From: CBDFHC01 sp965247585 | GTDB taxonomy: Bacteria; Chloroflexota; Dehalococcoidia; Lucifugimonadales; GCA-2712585 | Direction: 5' to 3' | Length of the DNA stretch: 64,000 nucleotides | NCBI GenBank assembly: GCA_965247585.1 | Contig: CBDFHC010000005.1 | Span: 806,001-870,000 of the forward strand | Shown here: piece by piece, positions 35,889 to 43,540 of the stretch | How the letters are laid out: every line of letters starts with the position of its first letter | Position numbering within the stretch: the stretch's first letter is position 1 | Translations under genes and position numbers: made by a program | Notes under the pieces: generated by a model | What the model was told of the DNA's origin: nothing | Database searches by the model: none | Seen by the model: the letters and a program-made list of their open reading frames with translations, nothing else

Positions 35889-36617
35889 CTAGCTGCCCAG
35901 CAACGAGACTTCCATACCTGCGGTTATGTCAAGCCGAGCGGCCAGGCCGCCGTTGATTTCCAAAGCGAACATGCTGGGTGCGGCGGACCGGTAAAGGGTC
36001 AACGCGTCGTCACCCACACCCGGCTGCGGGGCCATGGTCTGGATGTCCACGATTCGACGCTGGGAATCTATAAAGAGGATGTCCAAGGAGAAGGGAACGT
36101 CCTTCATCCAAAAAGTGAGGGGCCGCTCCCCGGGGTAGACAAACAGCATTCCAGCGTCCAGCGGCAAGGAATTCCGGCCGGAGAGGCCCAGGCGGCGCTG
36201 GCCGGCGCTGACGGCCAGTTCCAGTTGGAAGCGGTTTCCGTTGATGACGGCGACGACGGCCGCGGCGGGTATAACGGTGACCGGCGGCTCCAGGGTAGCG
36301 GTTACGAGATCAGGCGGGGACGTTTCGGAAGGAGTTGTGCGAGGGGTGTAGGTGCGAGGAGGCACCGGGGTGCCCGGCGGTGGGGTTGGCGTCTCCGGAG
36401 GAGCCTTCGATGTGGGGTCTTTGGCCGGTGTGATAAGGGGACCAACGGTTGGCGAGGCCGTGGTTGTTGGGGTGGGGAGGAGTGGGGAAGGGGCGACAGC
36501 AGAGGCTGAGCAGGCGGACAGAAGCGTGAGAGTAGAGGCCACCGCAAAGGAAAGCAGGAGCAGCCATCCATAACTGGTTGCGGTTAGCCTCCTTACTGGC
36601 GGACTCACTTGGAGCAC
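35889..36617 (-). CDS. DUF192 lipoprotein
   Basis: 242 residues. An N-terminal hydrophobic segment ends in a lipobox-like LLSAC (about residue 36). A long Pro/Thr-rich linker (residues about 45-115) follows, then a DUF192 domain: FQLELAVSAGQRRLGLSGR ... AGMLFVYPGERPLTFWMKDV ... ALEINGGLAARLDI. The domain is common in secreted bacterial proteins; its biochemical role is unknown. GTG start, no strong RBS. The Pro/Thr linker suggests a stalk extending from the membrane. Confidence 0.85.
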   Translation of the reverse strand: MLQVSPPVRRLTATSYGWLLLLSFAVASTLTLLSACSASAVAPSPLLPTPTTTASPTVGPLITPAKDPTSKAPPETPTPPPGTPVPPRTYTPRTTPSETSPPDLVTATLEPPVTVIPAAAVVAVINGNRFQLELAVSAGQRRLGLSGRNSLPLDAGMLFVYPGERPLTFWMKDVPFSLDILFIDSQRRIVDIQTMAPQPGVGDDALTLYRSAAPSMFALEINGGLAARLDITAGMEVSLLGS

Positions 36618-36763
36618 GGCACTGCCAACGATACAAAGGGCTTGATACGGAATCCTAAAGCGGCGCGGCGGTCTGATTTAAGCCGGGCCGGCCTGCCGCC
36701 GGAAGGCAGGTGTCGCCGGGCCGGGGAGTAGCGCGCCACGGGGCCGCTCTGACAGGCATTTTC

Positions 36764-37156
36764 CTAGCCCTTCACGTAGACCAGCTTCTCCGCCACTTTG
36801 CCGTTCCGAACTTTGAACAGGTCGACGCCCCGGACATGGCCGGGCTCGCCGTTATCATTGGTCCAGTTAAAGGCCCACCGGACGACGCAGCGGTCTCCAG
36901 CGGCGAAAATCTCCTCGGTCTCGAACCGGGCGGTAGGAGTTGACCCGAAGAAACGATTCCAAAGGTCGCGCACGGCCGCCTGGCCGGAGAAGCGTTCGCC
37001 GTCAGGCTGAGGGCCGGTGGACTCAAAGACGCTGTCGTTGGTCATGGCGTCCATGATGCCGTCCACGTCGTGCCGGTTAAAGGCTTCGTTGAAGCGGTCG
37101 ACCACGCTGAGGGTTTCGGCGGTGGCCTGGTCCAAAGCGGCTTTCTCTGTAGCCAT
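36764..37156 (-). CDS. NTF2-like (SnoaL-type) protein
   Basis: 130 residues, a single cone-shaped NTF2 fold. It starts with a helix (TLSVVDRFNEAFNRHDVDGI), then MDAMTNDSVFESTGPQPDG and RFETEEIFAAGDRCVVRWAF, and ends VDLFKVRNGKVAEKLVYVKG. Members act as polyketide cyclases, dehydratases or isomerases, or have no known reaction. RBS GGAGG upstream of the ATG. Not clearly linked to its neighbours. Confidence 0.85.
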   Translation of the reverse strand: MATEKAALDQATAETLSVVDRFNEAFNRHDVDGIMDAMTNDSVFESTGPQPDGERFSGQAAVRDLWNRFFGSTPTARFETEEIFAAGDRCVVRWAFNWTNDNGEPGHVRGVDLFKVRNGKVAEKLVYVKG

Positions 37157-37263
37157 GTATCCTCCGGGTATGTTGGCCGAACTGAGGCCGTTATCGTCAG
37201 AGCAGGAATAGGGTACCCGGCCTTGGTCGGCGGCTCAAGTGTTGGAGCCGGTTCATGGGGAAT

Positions 37264-38352
37264 TCAGTTTGATGGCGGAACGTATAGCAGGGTGTCAGGC
37301 CGATGGTCGCTCCAGGAGAACCAGAACTCGTAGTGGGACGGAATCCGCCGCAGGGTGCGGCCCGCCAGCATTCCTTCTAAGGCCCGTCCGGTAATGGGGT
37401 CCCACAGAGTCCCGGTTTCCAGGTCTGACATTCGCGGGGCGTTGGCGGCGGAAACCTGACGGAATTGCAGGGCGACACCGTCCACCACAGGGTCGAAAGC
37501 CGCAGCGGTGCGGGAAGCGGGGTCAAAGGTGGCGAGGAGCGGCGTGCCATTAATGCTGTCGTTGATAACTGGTGTCTCGTCCAGGGTCTGGAAGGGGAAC
37601 GCCTTGGAGGTGTTTCCGAGGACGACGCCCAGGACCAGCTCCTTGGGGTTGAGGCGGAGGTCACCCCGGGCGCCGCCGTGGATGCCCTGGGATGACCCGG
37701 CATAGTAGCTCGCGTAGCTATCGGACCGGTAGCGGCCGCCCTTGTCCAGGACCACGGTGTCGGGATGTTCGGCGAGCCAGAGCTGCCAGGTGGTCTGTAG
37801 GGCGGCAATCACGGGGAGCGGTGTGTTCGTGTGAACGCCTTCCACACCCTGTCCCAGCACCTGGCTCCAGAGGGAGCCGGTCTCTTTGTCGTACATCACC
37901 AGACCGTTCATTATGAGCTTGCCGGAGACGCCGAAGGTGAGGGTTTCGCCGTTTGGGTCCCGGGCATACACGATGCCCGAAAAGCAGAGGGGTCACCAGG
38001 TGACCGCCACCGGGGCGCCTCCTACCACGTCGTTGACGATCTCATGTCGGCTCAGCAGATTGATGGGGTAGGCCCTGGCCTCACCGCCGAGGTCCAGGCC
38101 GATGACCAGCTCCCCGGGTTGCATGTTGGAGGCCGAGGGGCCGACGAATTGAGGGTCGTTGATGGAGGAGATGCCGTCCCGGGGTAGGACGGTGACGATG
38201 CTGACGGTCCTGGTCTGGCTGGTTACGTGGTCTACGAATGTGATGGAGGTGGAATCCAGGCCGAGCTGCCGGAAGAGCATGAAAAGAACGGCGAGCACGA
38301 CGGCGACCACCAGCAGGAAAGGGAGGGTGCTCTTGATCGCGCCGATGTTCAA
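37264..38352 (-). CDS. DUF3179 protein with in-frame TGA in the C-P-L-C motif: candidate selenoprotein
   Basis: One reading frame of 362 codons interrupted only by TGA at 37993-37995. N-terminal membrane anchor (LPFLLVVAVVLAVLFMLF), then the DUF3179 domain: RAYPINLLSRHEIVNDVVGG, PVAVTW-[TGA]-PLCFSG, and a long C-terminal part to YVPPSN at 37264. In this family the TGA position is the first Cys of CPLC; here it would give U-x-x-C. A hairpin suited to a SECIS begins 13 bases after the TGA. The TTG start overlaps the stop of the upstream membrane gene (TTGA). If TGA is not recoded the gene is broken. I recall the family being annotated as including selenoproteins; the SEC machinery is not in the window. 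Confidence 0.75.
37961..37995 (-). promoter_or_regulatory. Candidate bacterial SECIS hairpin following the TGA
   Basis: Reading the minus strand, TGA (37995-37993) is followed by 13 bases and then the stem CGGGCAT, loop CGTGT, stem ATGCCCG (37979-37961). Three further outer pairs (two G-U, one A-U) can extend it. The loop starts 20 bases after the TGA, is 5 bases long and has G at its second position. These meet the published bSECIS criteria (loop 3-14 nt, stem 4-16 bp, a G in the first two loop positions, spacing 16-37 nt). Confidence 0.65.
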
Positions 38353-38612
38353 AGTCCTGTCCCCGGGCCGGACGCCGGCTGCCTACGTTTTCGAGCGGCG
38401 ACGTGGAACGTCAAGGCCGCGGCAAGAAACCCGGCCAAGGCGCCAATGAACGCCCAGGTGAAGACGAACACCAACCAAGGGATGGTGACCAAAGGGCCGG
38501 AGAAGTGTAAGGCGGCGTTGAAGCGGTCCACGGAGGACTCCAATCCGGGCGCCCACCAAAGGGCAATGCCACCCGTCACCAGGGCCAACAGTCGTTTGAG
38601 CCAAGTTTCCAT
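38349..38612 (-). CDS. Small membrane protein upstream of the DUF3179 gene
   Basis: 87 residues with two clear membrane helices (about residues 7-22 and 39-72, the second long enough for a hairpin) and a basic C-terminus (ARKRRQPAS). Its TGA overlaps the TTG start of the DUF3179 gene, so the two are translationally coupled. No family recognised. Co-expression with an anchored DUF3179 protein suggests a membrane partner (inference). Confidence 0.6.
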   Translation of the reverse strand: METWLKRLLALVTGGIALWWAPGLESSVDRFNAALHFSGPLVTIPWLVFVFTWAFIGALAGFLAAALTFHVAARKRRQPASGPGTGL

Positions 38613-38741
38613 TGTTCAGGTGGTCCGGATAGATTAGATTCGGCCGGCCTGGCAAAGGTTCGACGGCGGGGCGACAATGGTAGCATCCGGTAATTCTGAC
38701 CGAGGAGGAGCCGCCAGGGTGCCGCGAGGCGAGGGGGCGAC

Positions 38742-39443
38742 TTGAGCAAGGGACTTTGGACATCAGCGCTTTGGTTGACCGCAGCGCTGCTGATGCTGGC
38801 GGCCGCCGCGGCCTGCGTTCGAGCGGCGAGGGAGGGGACTGCGCCGCCAACAGAGAGACCGCCCTCTACCATTGAATCGCCGGAGGCCATGAATACAACG
38901 ATGGGTCCGCTGGCGGGACTAGCGTTGGCAACCAAGGCGCCGGCCGCGACGACATCAGCGCCGACGGTGCATGCGATGGAGACGGCCACGGCACCGGTTA
39001 CGGCGCGGTTGGAGGTGTTGAAGCAAGGCACCGCGGCGCCGGACTTCGAGGTGGAGTTACTAGACGGAGAGACGCTGCGTCTCTCGGAGCTGAGGGGCAA
39101 GGGGGTGGTGCTGAACTTCTGGGCGTCATGGTGCGGGCCGTGCCGCTGGGAGATGCCGGCGTTTGAGAAGGCGTGGCAGGAGCACCAGCGCCAGAACATC
39201 GCGTTTGTGGGGATAGCAATCCAGGACTTCGAGCAGGAGTCGCGACGGTTTGCGGAGGAGGTGGGCGTCAGCTACCCGCTGGGGTACGATGCGACGGGGG
39301 AGATCGGCACGGCGTACGGAGTGAGCAACCTGCCGACGACGTATTTCATTGACGCGGACGGCCGGGTGGTGCGGGGCGTGGTGGGCGCGGTGGACGAGGG
39401 CGCGCTGAGGATTTTCCTTCGGGGGATTGGCGGCGGGGAGTAA
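38742..39443 (+). CDS. TlpA-type thiol-disulfide oxidoreductase, membrane anchored
   Basis: 233 residues. An N-terminal hydrophobic signal or lipobox-like segment (ALLMLAAAAACVRA) is followed by a Thr/Pro/Ala-rich linker of about 65 residues, then a thioredoxin fold with the active site WASWCGPCRWEMP and the cis-Pro in NLPTTYFID. It reduces disulfides outside the membrane, for example for cytochrome c maturation. TTG start with a GAGGGGG RBS. It is divergent from the DUF3179 pair, a possible redox link. Confidence 0.9.
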   Translation: MSKGLWTSALWLTAALLMLAAAAACVRAAREGTAPPTERPPSTIESPEAMNTTMGPLAGLALATKAPAATTSAPTVHAMETATAPVTARLEVLKQGTAAPDFEVELLDGETLRLSELRGKGVVLNFWASWCGPCRWEMPAFEKAWQEHQRQNIAFVGIAIQDFEQESRRFAEEVGVSYPLGYDATGEIGTAYGVSNLPTTYFIDADGRVVRGVVGAVDEGALRIFLRGIGGGE

Positions 39444-39447
39444 CGAG

Positions 39448-39482
39448 GGGATTCGAACCCGTGACCCCTTGCTTGCAAAGCA
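39448..39482 (-). repeat. Partial tRNA-Ala copy (35-bp direct repeat)
   Basis: 35 bases that match the T-arm/anticodon part of the complete tRNA-Ala at 41553-41587 with one mismatch, on the same strand. Flanking acceptor and D-arm sequences are not tRNA-like, so it is a fragment. It begins 5 bases after the TlpA stop. The arrangement (complete tRNA, 2 kb, 3' tRNA fragment) is like an attachment-site duplication. The rest of the 39444-39884 gap shows no gene. Confidence 0.75.
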
Positions 39483-39884
39483 CAGGATAGGCTGTCTCCG
39501 TGTGTATCCGGGTTTCCACTAGTGGTGAAGCACATTTTTTTAGCATCCCAGCACGTCTCCTGTTCACCCCTGGTGTTGCTGAAAGCGCTGCTGTCAAAAA
39601 TCATGGCTGAGCCACATATGTGAGATTTTTAGGAGCTAGTGCCCTCGGATTGCGGTCACCGGTATAGTCTAAGGTGCTCCAAGTTTACCCACGGCTTGAC
39701 AGCATCACCGTCCAATATGGCGAAAGGACTGGGCAACAAGGGACCAGATTTTACGCCACGACCTTGTTGAGAATCTTCCCTTATGAACCTGATGACTCAA
39801 TTTACTCGGTCACGCCATAGCCCTGGCGAAGAAGCATAGGCTAAGGGAATCGACGTTCTGCGGTCTCCCTCGCCCCTAGAAAGC

Positions 39885-41432
39885 CTACAGAGCCTCATTG
39901 TAATAGTAGTGTGGCGTGGTCCCTTCTAGCGGCCACTCCTCGTAGAACCGTTGGACATACGGAACCAGTCTGCGGGCGATCTCCTTTCGCTCCAGCTCAT
40001 GCGGCGTCAGGTCCTTGGCCAGCCGACCCTTTAGCTCCGCCCACACCTCTGCCTTATTGACCCGCGTCAGTTGCCCGTTCCGCAGCAGCACCTCCCCGTT
40101 CACCACCACCGTGTTCACGCCGGATCCCCGTCCACGGTACAGCAGAGCGTCCACTGGGTTGGTATTGGAATCCAGGTACGGCTCCTCAATATGCTCCATG
40201 TCCAGCACCACCACGTCCGCCCGCTTGCCCGGCTCCAGCGTTCCCACCCGGTCCGCGAAGAACGTCGCCTTGGCACCGTTCGCCGTGGCCATGTGCAGCA
40301 CCTGGTGCGAGGTCGGGCTCGGACTGTCCACCCCTGGCACCCGGTGGATCTTGTGCACCAACCGCATCTCCTGAAGGATGTCGTTATCGTCGTTGATGCC
40401 CGCATCGTCTATCCCCACGGCAACCGTGACGCCTTTGGCAAGCATGCTATTCAGCGGCGCTACGCCGCTCTTCAGCCGCAGGTTGGAACTGGCGTTGTGG
40501 CAAACCATGGTGCCAGTCTCCGCCAGGATGTCCATATCCGCCTCCGTTAGCCATACCCCGTGCGCGCAGGACACCTCATTGCCGGTGAACCCCAGCTCCT
40601 GCAGATGCGCCAGCGGCGTCTTCCCGTAGTGACGCAGCCCGTACATCTTCTGGTAGATGGACTCGTGCAGGTGGATGCGAATGCCGGTGCCCAGCCTCCC
40701 GGCGAACTCCTTTATAGCCTGGAGCATCGCGTCGGAGCACCATTGGACATTGACCGGACTGAAGAAGTGCTTGATCCGCTGGTCCGGCGCGTTGCTCCCG
40801 AACGCTTTGTACATATCCATGACCAGTTCGAAATACTCCTCCGGTGACTGCCTGGAAGCCGCCAGCGCCTTTCCTATCTTCTCCGCCAGGTCTGACGGCA
40901 ACGTGGAAAGGAACTGCTGGTCCTCCTGGTACACCACCCGGTTCTGGTCCCGAATGCCGAAGGAGAACGCGGCCCGCATTCCCGAGTCCTGATAGGCCTG
41001 AAGCACTCGCTCCCCCACGTCATGAAGGCTCAACCCCGCAGGCAGCTGGTACAAACCGTAGTTGTGCATCACCGTAGTAATGCCAGACTCTATCACCTGG
41101 ATGGCGCAGTAGAGGGTGTCCAGGTACGGGTCCACGTCCCGCCTTGACAAGCGGCTCGCACCCCACGTCTCCAACGGCAGGTCAGGGTTGCCCAGTTGAA
41201 ACGACGTTAACCCCCAATGGTGATGCGCGTTAATAAGCCCCGGAATCACCATCTGGTTGCCCGATCCGATAACCTCGTCAGGATTGTGTCGCCCGCGCAA
41301 CTCCTCGTAGCCACCCACCTCCACTATCTCCCCGTCCCGCTGGAACACCGCCCCATCGGTGATCACCTCGCTGCTGTGGACATCAATGACCCTTGCAATT
41401 ACGTACTTACCTCGGATGAGAGACGATGCCAT
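39885..41432 (-). CDS. Amidohydrolase/deaminase of the TRZ/ATZ (cytosine deaminase-like) group
   Basis: 515 residues. Metal-dependent hydrolase of the subtype with an N-terminal beta-sandwich (ASSLIRGKYVIARVIDVHSS). Metal site: VIPGLINAHHHWGLTS, HLHESIYQKMYG, CAHGVWL and VGIDDAGINDDND with the catalytic Asp; the C-terminus restores the sandwich (RADVVVLDMEH). It is expected to deaminate or dechlorinate an N-heterocycle or similar; substrate unknown. ATG at 41432 with GGAAGG upstream; the frame stays open to 41690 but runs through the tRNA-Ala gene. Confidence 0.92.
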   Translation of the reverse strand: MASSLIRGKYVIARVIDVHSSEVITDGAVFQRDGEIVEVGGYEELRGRHNPDEVIGSGNQMVIPGLINAHHHWGLTSFQLGNPDLPLETWGASRLSRRDVDPYLDTLYCAIQVIESGITTVMHNYGLYQLPAGLSLHDVGERVLQAYQDSGMRAAFSFGIRDQNRVVYQEDQQFLSTLPSDLAEKIGKALAASRQSPEEYFELVMDMYKAFGSNAPDQRIKHFFSPVNVQWCSDAMLQAIKEFAGRLGTGIRIHLHESIYQKMYGLRHYGKTPLAHLQELGFTGNEVSCAHGVWLTEADMDILAETGTMVCHNASSNLRLKSGVAPLNSMLAKGVTVAVGIDDAGINDDNDILQEMRLVHKIHRVPGVDSPSPTSHQVLHMATANGAKATFFADRVGTLEPGKRADVVVLDMEHIEEPYLDSNTNPVDALLYRGRGSGVNTVVVNGEVLLRNGQLTRVNKAEVWAELKGRLAKDLTPHELERKEIARRLVPYVQRFYEEWPLEGTTPHYYYNEAL

Positions 41433-41539
41433 GGCGTCCGCCTTCCTACCCTTAATTTCGCCGGAAGTATAGCAACAGCGCCGCACCAAGTTAAGGAGCT
41501 CGTTTAAGGTTCCCGCTTGGCGGCGGAGAGTAGGGTGGT

Positions 41540-41615
41540 TGGTGGAGCTGACGGGATTCGAACCCGTGACCCCCTGCTTGCAAAGCAGGTGCTCTCCCGA
41601 CTGAGCTACAGCCCC
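41540..41615 (-). tRNA. tRNA-Ala (anticodon TGC)
   Basis: Minus-strand cloverleaf: acceptor GGGGCTG pairing with CAGCTCC, D-arm GCTCAGTCGGGAGAGC, anticodon arm CTGCTTTGCAAGCAG with TGC, and T-arm CGGGTTCGAATCCCG. Discriminator A is followed by an encoded CCA (41540-41542). Confidence 0.96.
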
Positions 41616-41780
41616 ACGGCGCGAATGCGCTGGATATAGTCTATCACTGAGGCGAGGTGGGGGGTCAGGGCGGTAAAACCCCCTATGCAATCACAGCGCC
41701 GGATTCGACGTGGTCAGAGGTGGTCTCGTTTGTCTGAACAGCGCTGCCCGGTTTGATAAGTGGAATCGCACTGCCGTGCG

Positions 41781-42608
41781 TTAGGCCGCCGCGGACTCGG
41801 CAGGCGCTCTGTCAAAGAACTGGTCCGGCGTCATTCCCCCAAGGCTCGAATGGGGCCGTCCGGCATTGTAAAACTCGAAGTACCGCCCGAGTCCAGTTCT
41901 GGCTTCCGGGACCGATTCGTAGGCTCTCAGGTACACCTCCTCGTATTTGACGCTCTTCCACAGTCGTTCGACGAACACATTATCCTTCCAGCTCCCCTTC
42001 CCGTCCATACTGATCTGGATCTCACTGGCTTTCAGCAGGCCGGTGAAGGCATCACTTGTGAACTGGCTTCCCTGATCTGTGTTGAATATCTCCGGCCCGC
42101 CGTGGCGTCCCAGGGATTCTTCGAGCGCCTCCACGCAGAAGTCTGTGTCCATTGTGACCGATACCCGCCAGGCCAGCACCTTGCGGCTATGCCAGTCCAT
42201 CACTGCGGCTAGGTACACGAACCCCCTGGCCATCGGAATGTACGTGATATCCATTGCCCACACCTGGTTGGGCCTGCTCACCTCAAGCCCGCGCAGCAGG
42301 TACGGATACACCGTATGGCCGGGCCGTCGCCGGCTGGTGTTGGGCTTGCGGTACAGCGCCTCGATGCCCATCCGCCGCATCAGTGTGGCGATGTGTCTAC
42401 GCCCGGAGGAGAGTCCCTCCTGGCGGAGCAGGACTCGCATCATCCTACTGCCTGCAAACGGATACTCAAGGTGCAGCTCATCGATGCGGCGCATCAGTCC
42501 GAGACCGGCTTCGCCCACCGACCGTGGCCGGTAGTAGATGCTCCCGCGGCTGATGCCCACTGCCTTTGCCTGGCGGGCGAGAGGCAGCTTGTGATCGCGG
42601 TCGATCAT
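41781..42608 (-). CDS. IS3-family transposase OrfB
   Basis: 275 residues. HTH_21 region (MRRIDELHLEYPFAGSRMM) and an rve-type core with DDE residues in VWAMDITYIP, FNTDQGSQFTS and DNVFVERLWKSVKYEEVY; ends PHSSLGGMTPDQFF. Start overlaps the orfA stop by 4 bases (ATGA). Catalytic residues are intact. Confidence 0.94.
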   Translation of the reverse strand: MIDRDHKLPLARQAKAVGISRGSIYYRPRSVGEAGLGLMRRIDELHLEYPFAGSRMMRVLLRQEGLSSGRRHIATLMRRMGIEALYRKPNTSRRRPGHTVYPYLLRGLEVSRPNQVWAMDITYIPMARGFVYLAAVMDWHSRKVLAWRVSVTMDTDFCVEALEESLGRHGGPEIFNTDQGSQFTSDAFTGLLKASEIQISMDGKGSWKDNVFVERLWKSVKYEEVYLRAYESVPEARTGLGRYFEFYNAGRPHSSLGGMTPDQFFDRAPAESAAA

Positions 42609-42910
42609 CGCCTTGCGCCCGGCAATCCCGCCTTCGTGAGCGCGGACTCTAAAAAATCGTTCTCCAACGCAAGCTCACCGATCTTAGCGTGAAGGACCTT
42701 CATGTCTACCGGCTTTTCAGCCTGCCCTGTCCCGGCCCCAAATAACTGCGCCGCCCGATCCAGCAACTGGGTCTTCCATTGCGTGATCTGGTTCGGGTGC
42801 ACATCGAACTGGCTTGCCAGCTCCGAAAGTGTCCGGTCGCCGCGCACTGCGGCAAGAGCCACCTTCGCCTTGAACTCTGCCGAGTGGTTACGGCGGGGTC
42901 GTCTGCTCAT
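42605..42910 (-). CDS. IS3-family transposase OrfA
   Basis: 101 residues of transposase_8 type: SRRPRRNHSAEFKAKVALAA, then LASQFDVHPNQITQWKTQLL as the DNA-binding HTH, and a C-terminal helix (KIGELALENDFLESALTKAG). Overlaps orfB by 4 bases for coupled expression. Confidence 0.94.
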   Translation of the reverse strand: MSRRPRRNHSAEFKAKVALAAVRGDRTLSELASQFDVHPNQITQWKTQLLDRAAQLFGAGTGQAEKPVDMKVLHAKIGELALENDFLESALTKAGLPGARR

Positions 42911-43165
42911 CTCTCGCTCCTGTCTCCGAGAGCACTATCATGCCCTCAATCAGGCAGCGATTCCACTTATCCCCCTGTTCAGATTTCCGGAGCCACTTCT
43001 GTCTACAAGGCCTGGCAGACTGCCGCGACCATGCAGACCTATTTGGTCCGGACGCACGAAGATTAGCTGTAGATTTATGGAGAATCCTTAACCAATGTGG
43101 AATTGTGATACTGGCTCCTGAGACCTATAATCCAAGTAATGATTCGGAATCATGGAAGGTGAAAA

Positions 43166-43540
43166 GTGGGTTCATTTAACGTGATAGCACGTCCGAAAAG
43201 GTTCTTGGTAACTGTTGCCATCGCACTCGCTTTGGCTCTCCTAGGCAGTTTACTCATCCCTCTCCAGAGTGCTTCCGCTGGCTGCGACATCAAGACGGGG
43301 CGCGGCTGCGGAGGTAACGGCCAATTTGCGCGGGGCAAACATATCCAGATCATAGTTCACGACCTCACCGGCAACATCGGCCGGGACATGGCTGACCGCA
43401 TAGGGGAACTCGGAGTTCCCGTCCCCGGACCGGACCAGGGTCAACTCCTGGGCGGGTCGGCCCAAAACATCGTGGGTGGCCTGGGACAGACTATCGCCGA
43501 TAGCATTGGCGAACTCGGAGTTCCCGTCCCGATACGCTAG
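43166..43540 (+). CDS. Small secreted protein with a duplicated IGELGVPVP motif
   Basis: 124 residues. GTG start after a GGAAGGTG RBS. Signal peptide (FLVTVAIALALALLGSLL) with cleavage near ASAG. The mature part has two copies of a unit: GRDMADRIGELGVPVPGPD and GQTIADSIGELGVPVPIR. No family recognised. The TAG stop is formed by the TA target of the IS630 insertion plus the first base of the element. The rejoined uninterrupted sequence would also read TAG there, so the protein is not truncated. Confidence 0.6.
   Translation: MGSFNVIARPKRFLVTVAIALALALLGSLLIPLQSASAGCDIKTGRGCGGNGQFARGKHIQIIVHDLTGNIGRDMADRIGELGVPVPGPDQGQLLGGSAQNIVGGLGQTIADSIGELGVPVPIR

Larger units (their letters stand above)
41735..42981 (-). 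mobile_element. IS3-family insertion sequence (second type), 1247 bp
   Basis: Termini are inverted repeats: TGAACAG...GATAAGTGGAATCGC on the left (41735 on) and its complement at 42957-42981. It holds an orfA/orfB pair typical of the IS3 family. No clear target duplication flanks it (TGTC on the left, GATT on the right). Different from the IS at 33-35 kb. Confidence 0.9.

Noticed and set aside
41433..41690. An 86-residue N-terminal extension of the amidohydrolase
   Set aside because: It reads straight through tRNA-Ala; the family N-terminus and RBS place the start at 41432.
43400..43530. GAACTCGGAGTTC twice inside the small secreted-protein gene, resembling a LexA/DinR box
   Set aside because: The box needs GAAC-N4-GTTC; here the gap is 5 and both copies simply encode the repeated GELGVP residues.
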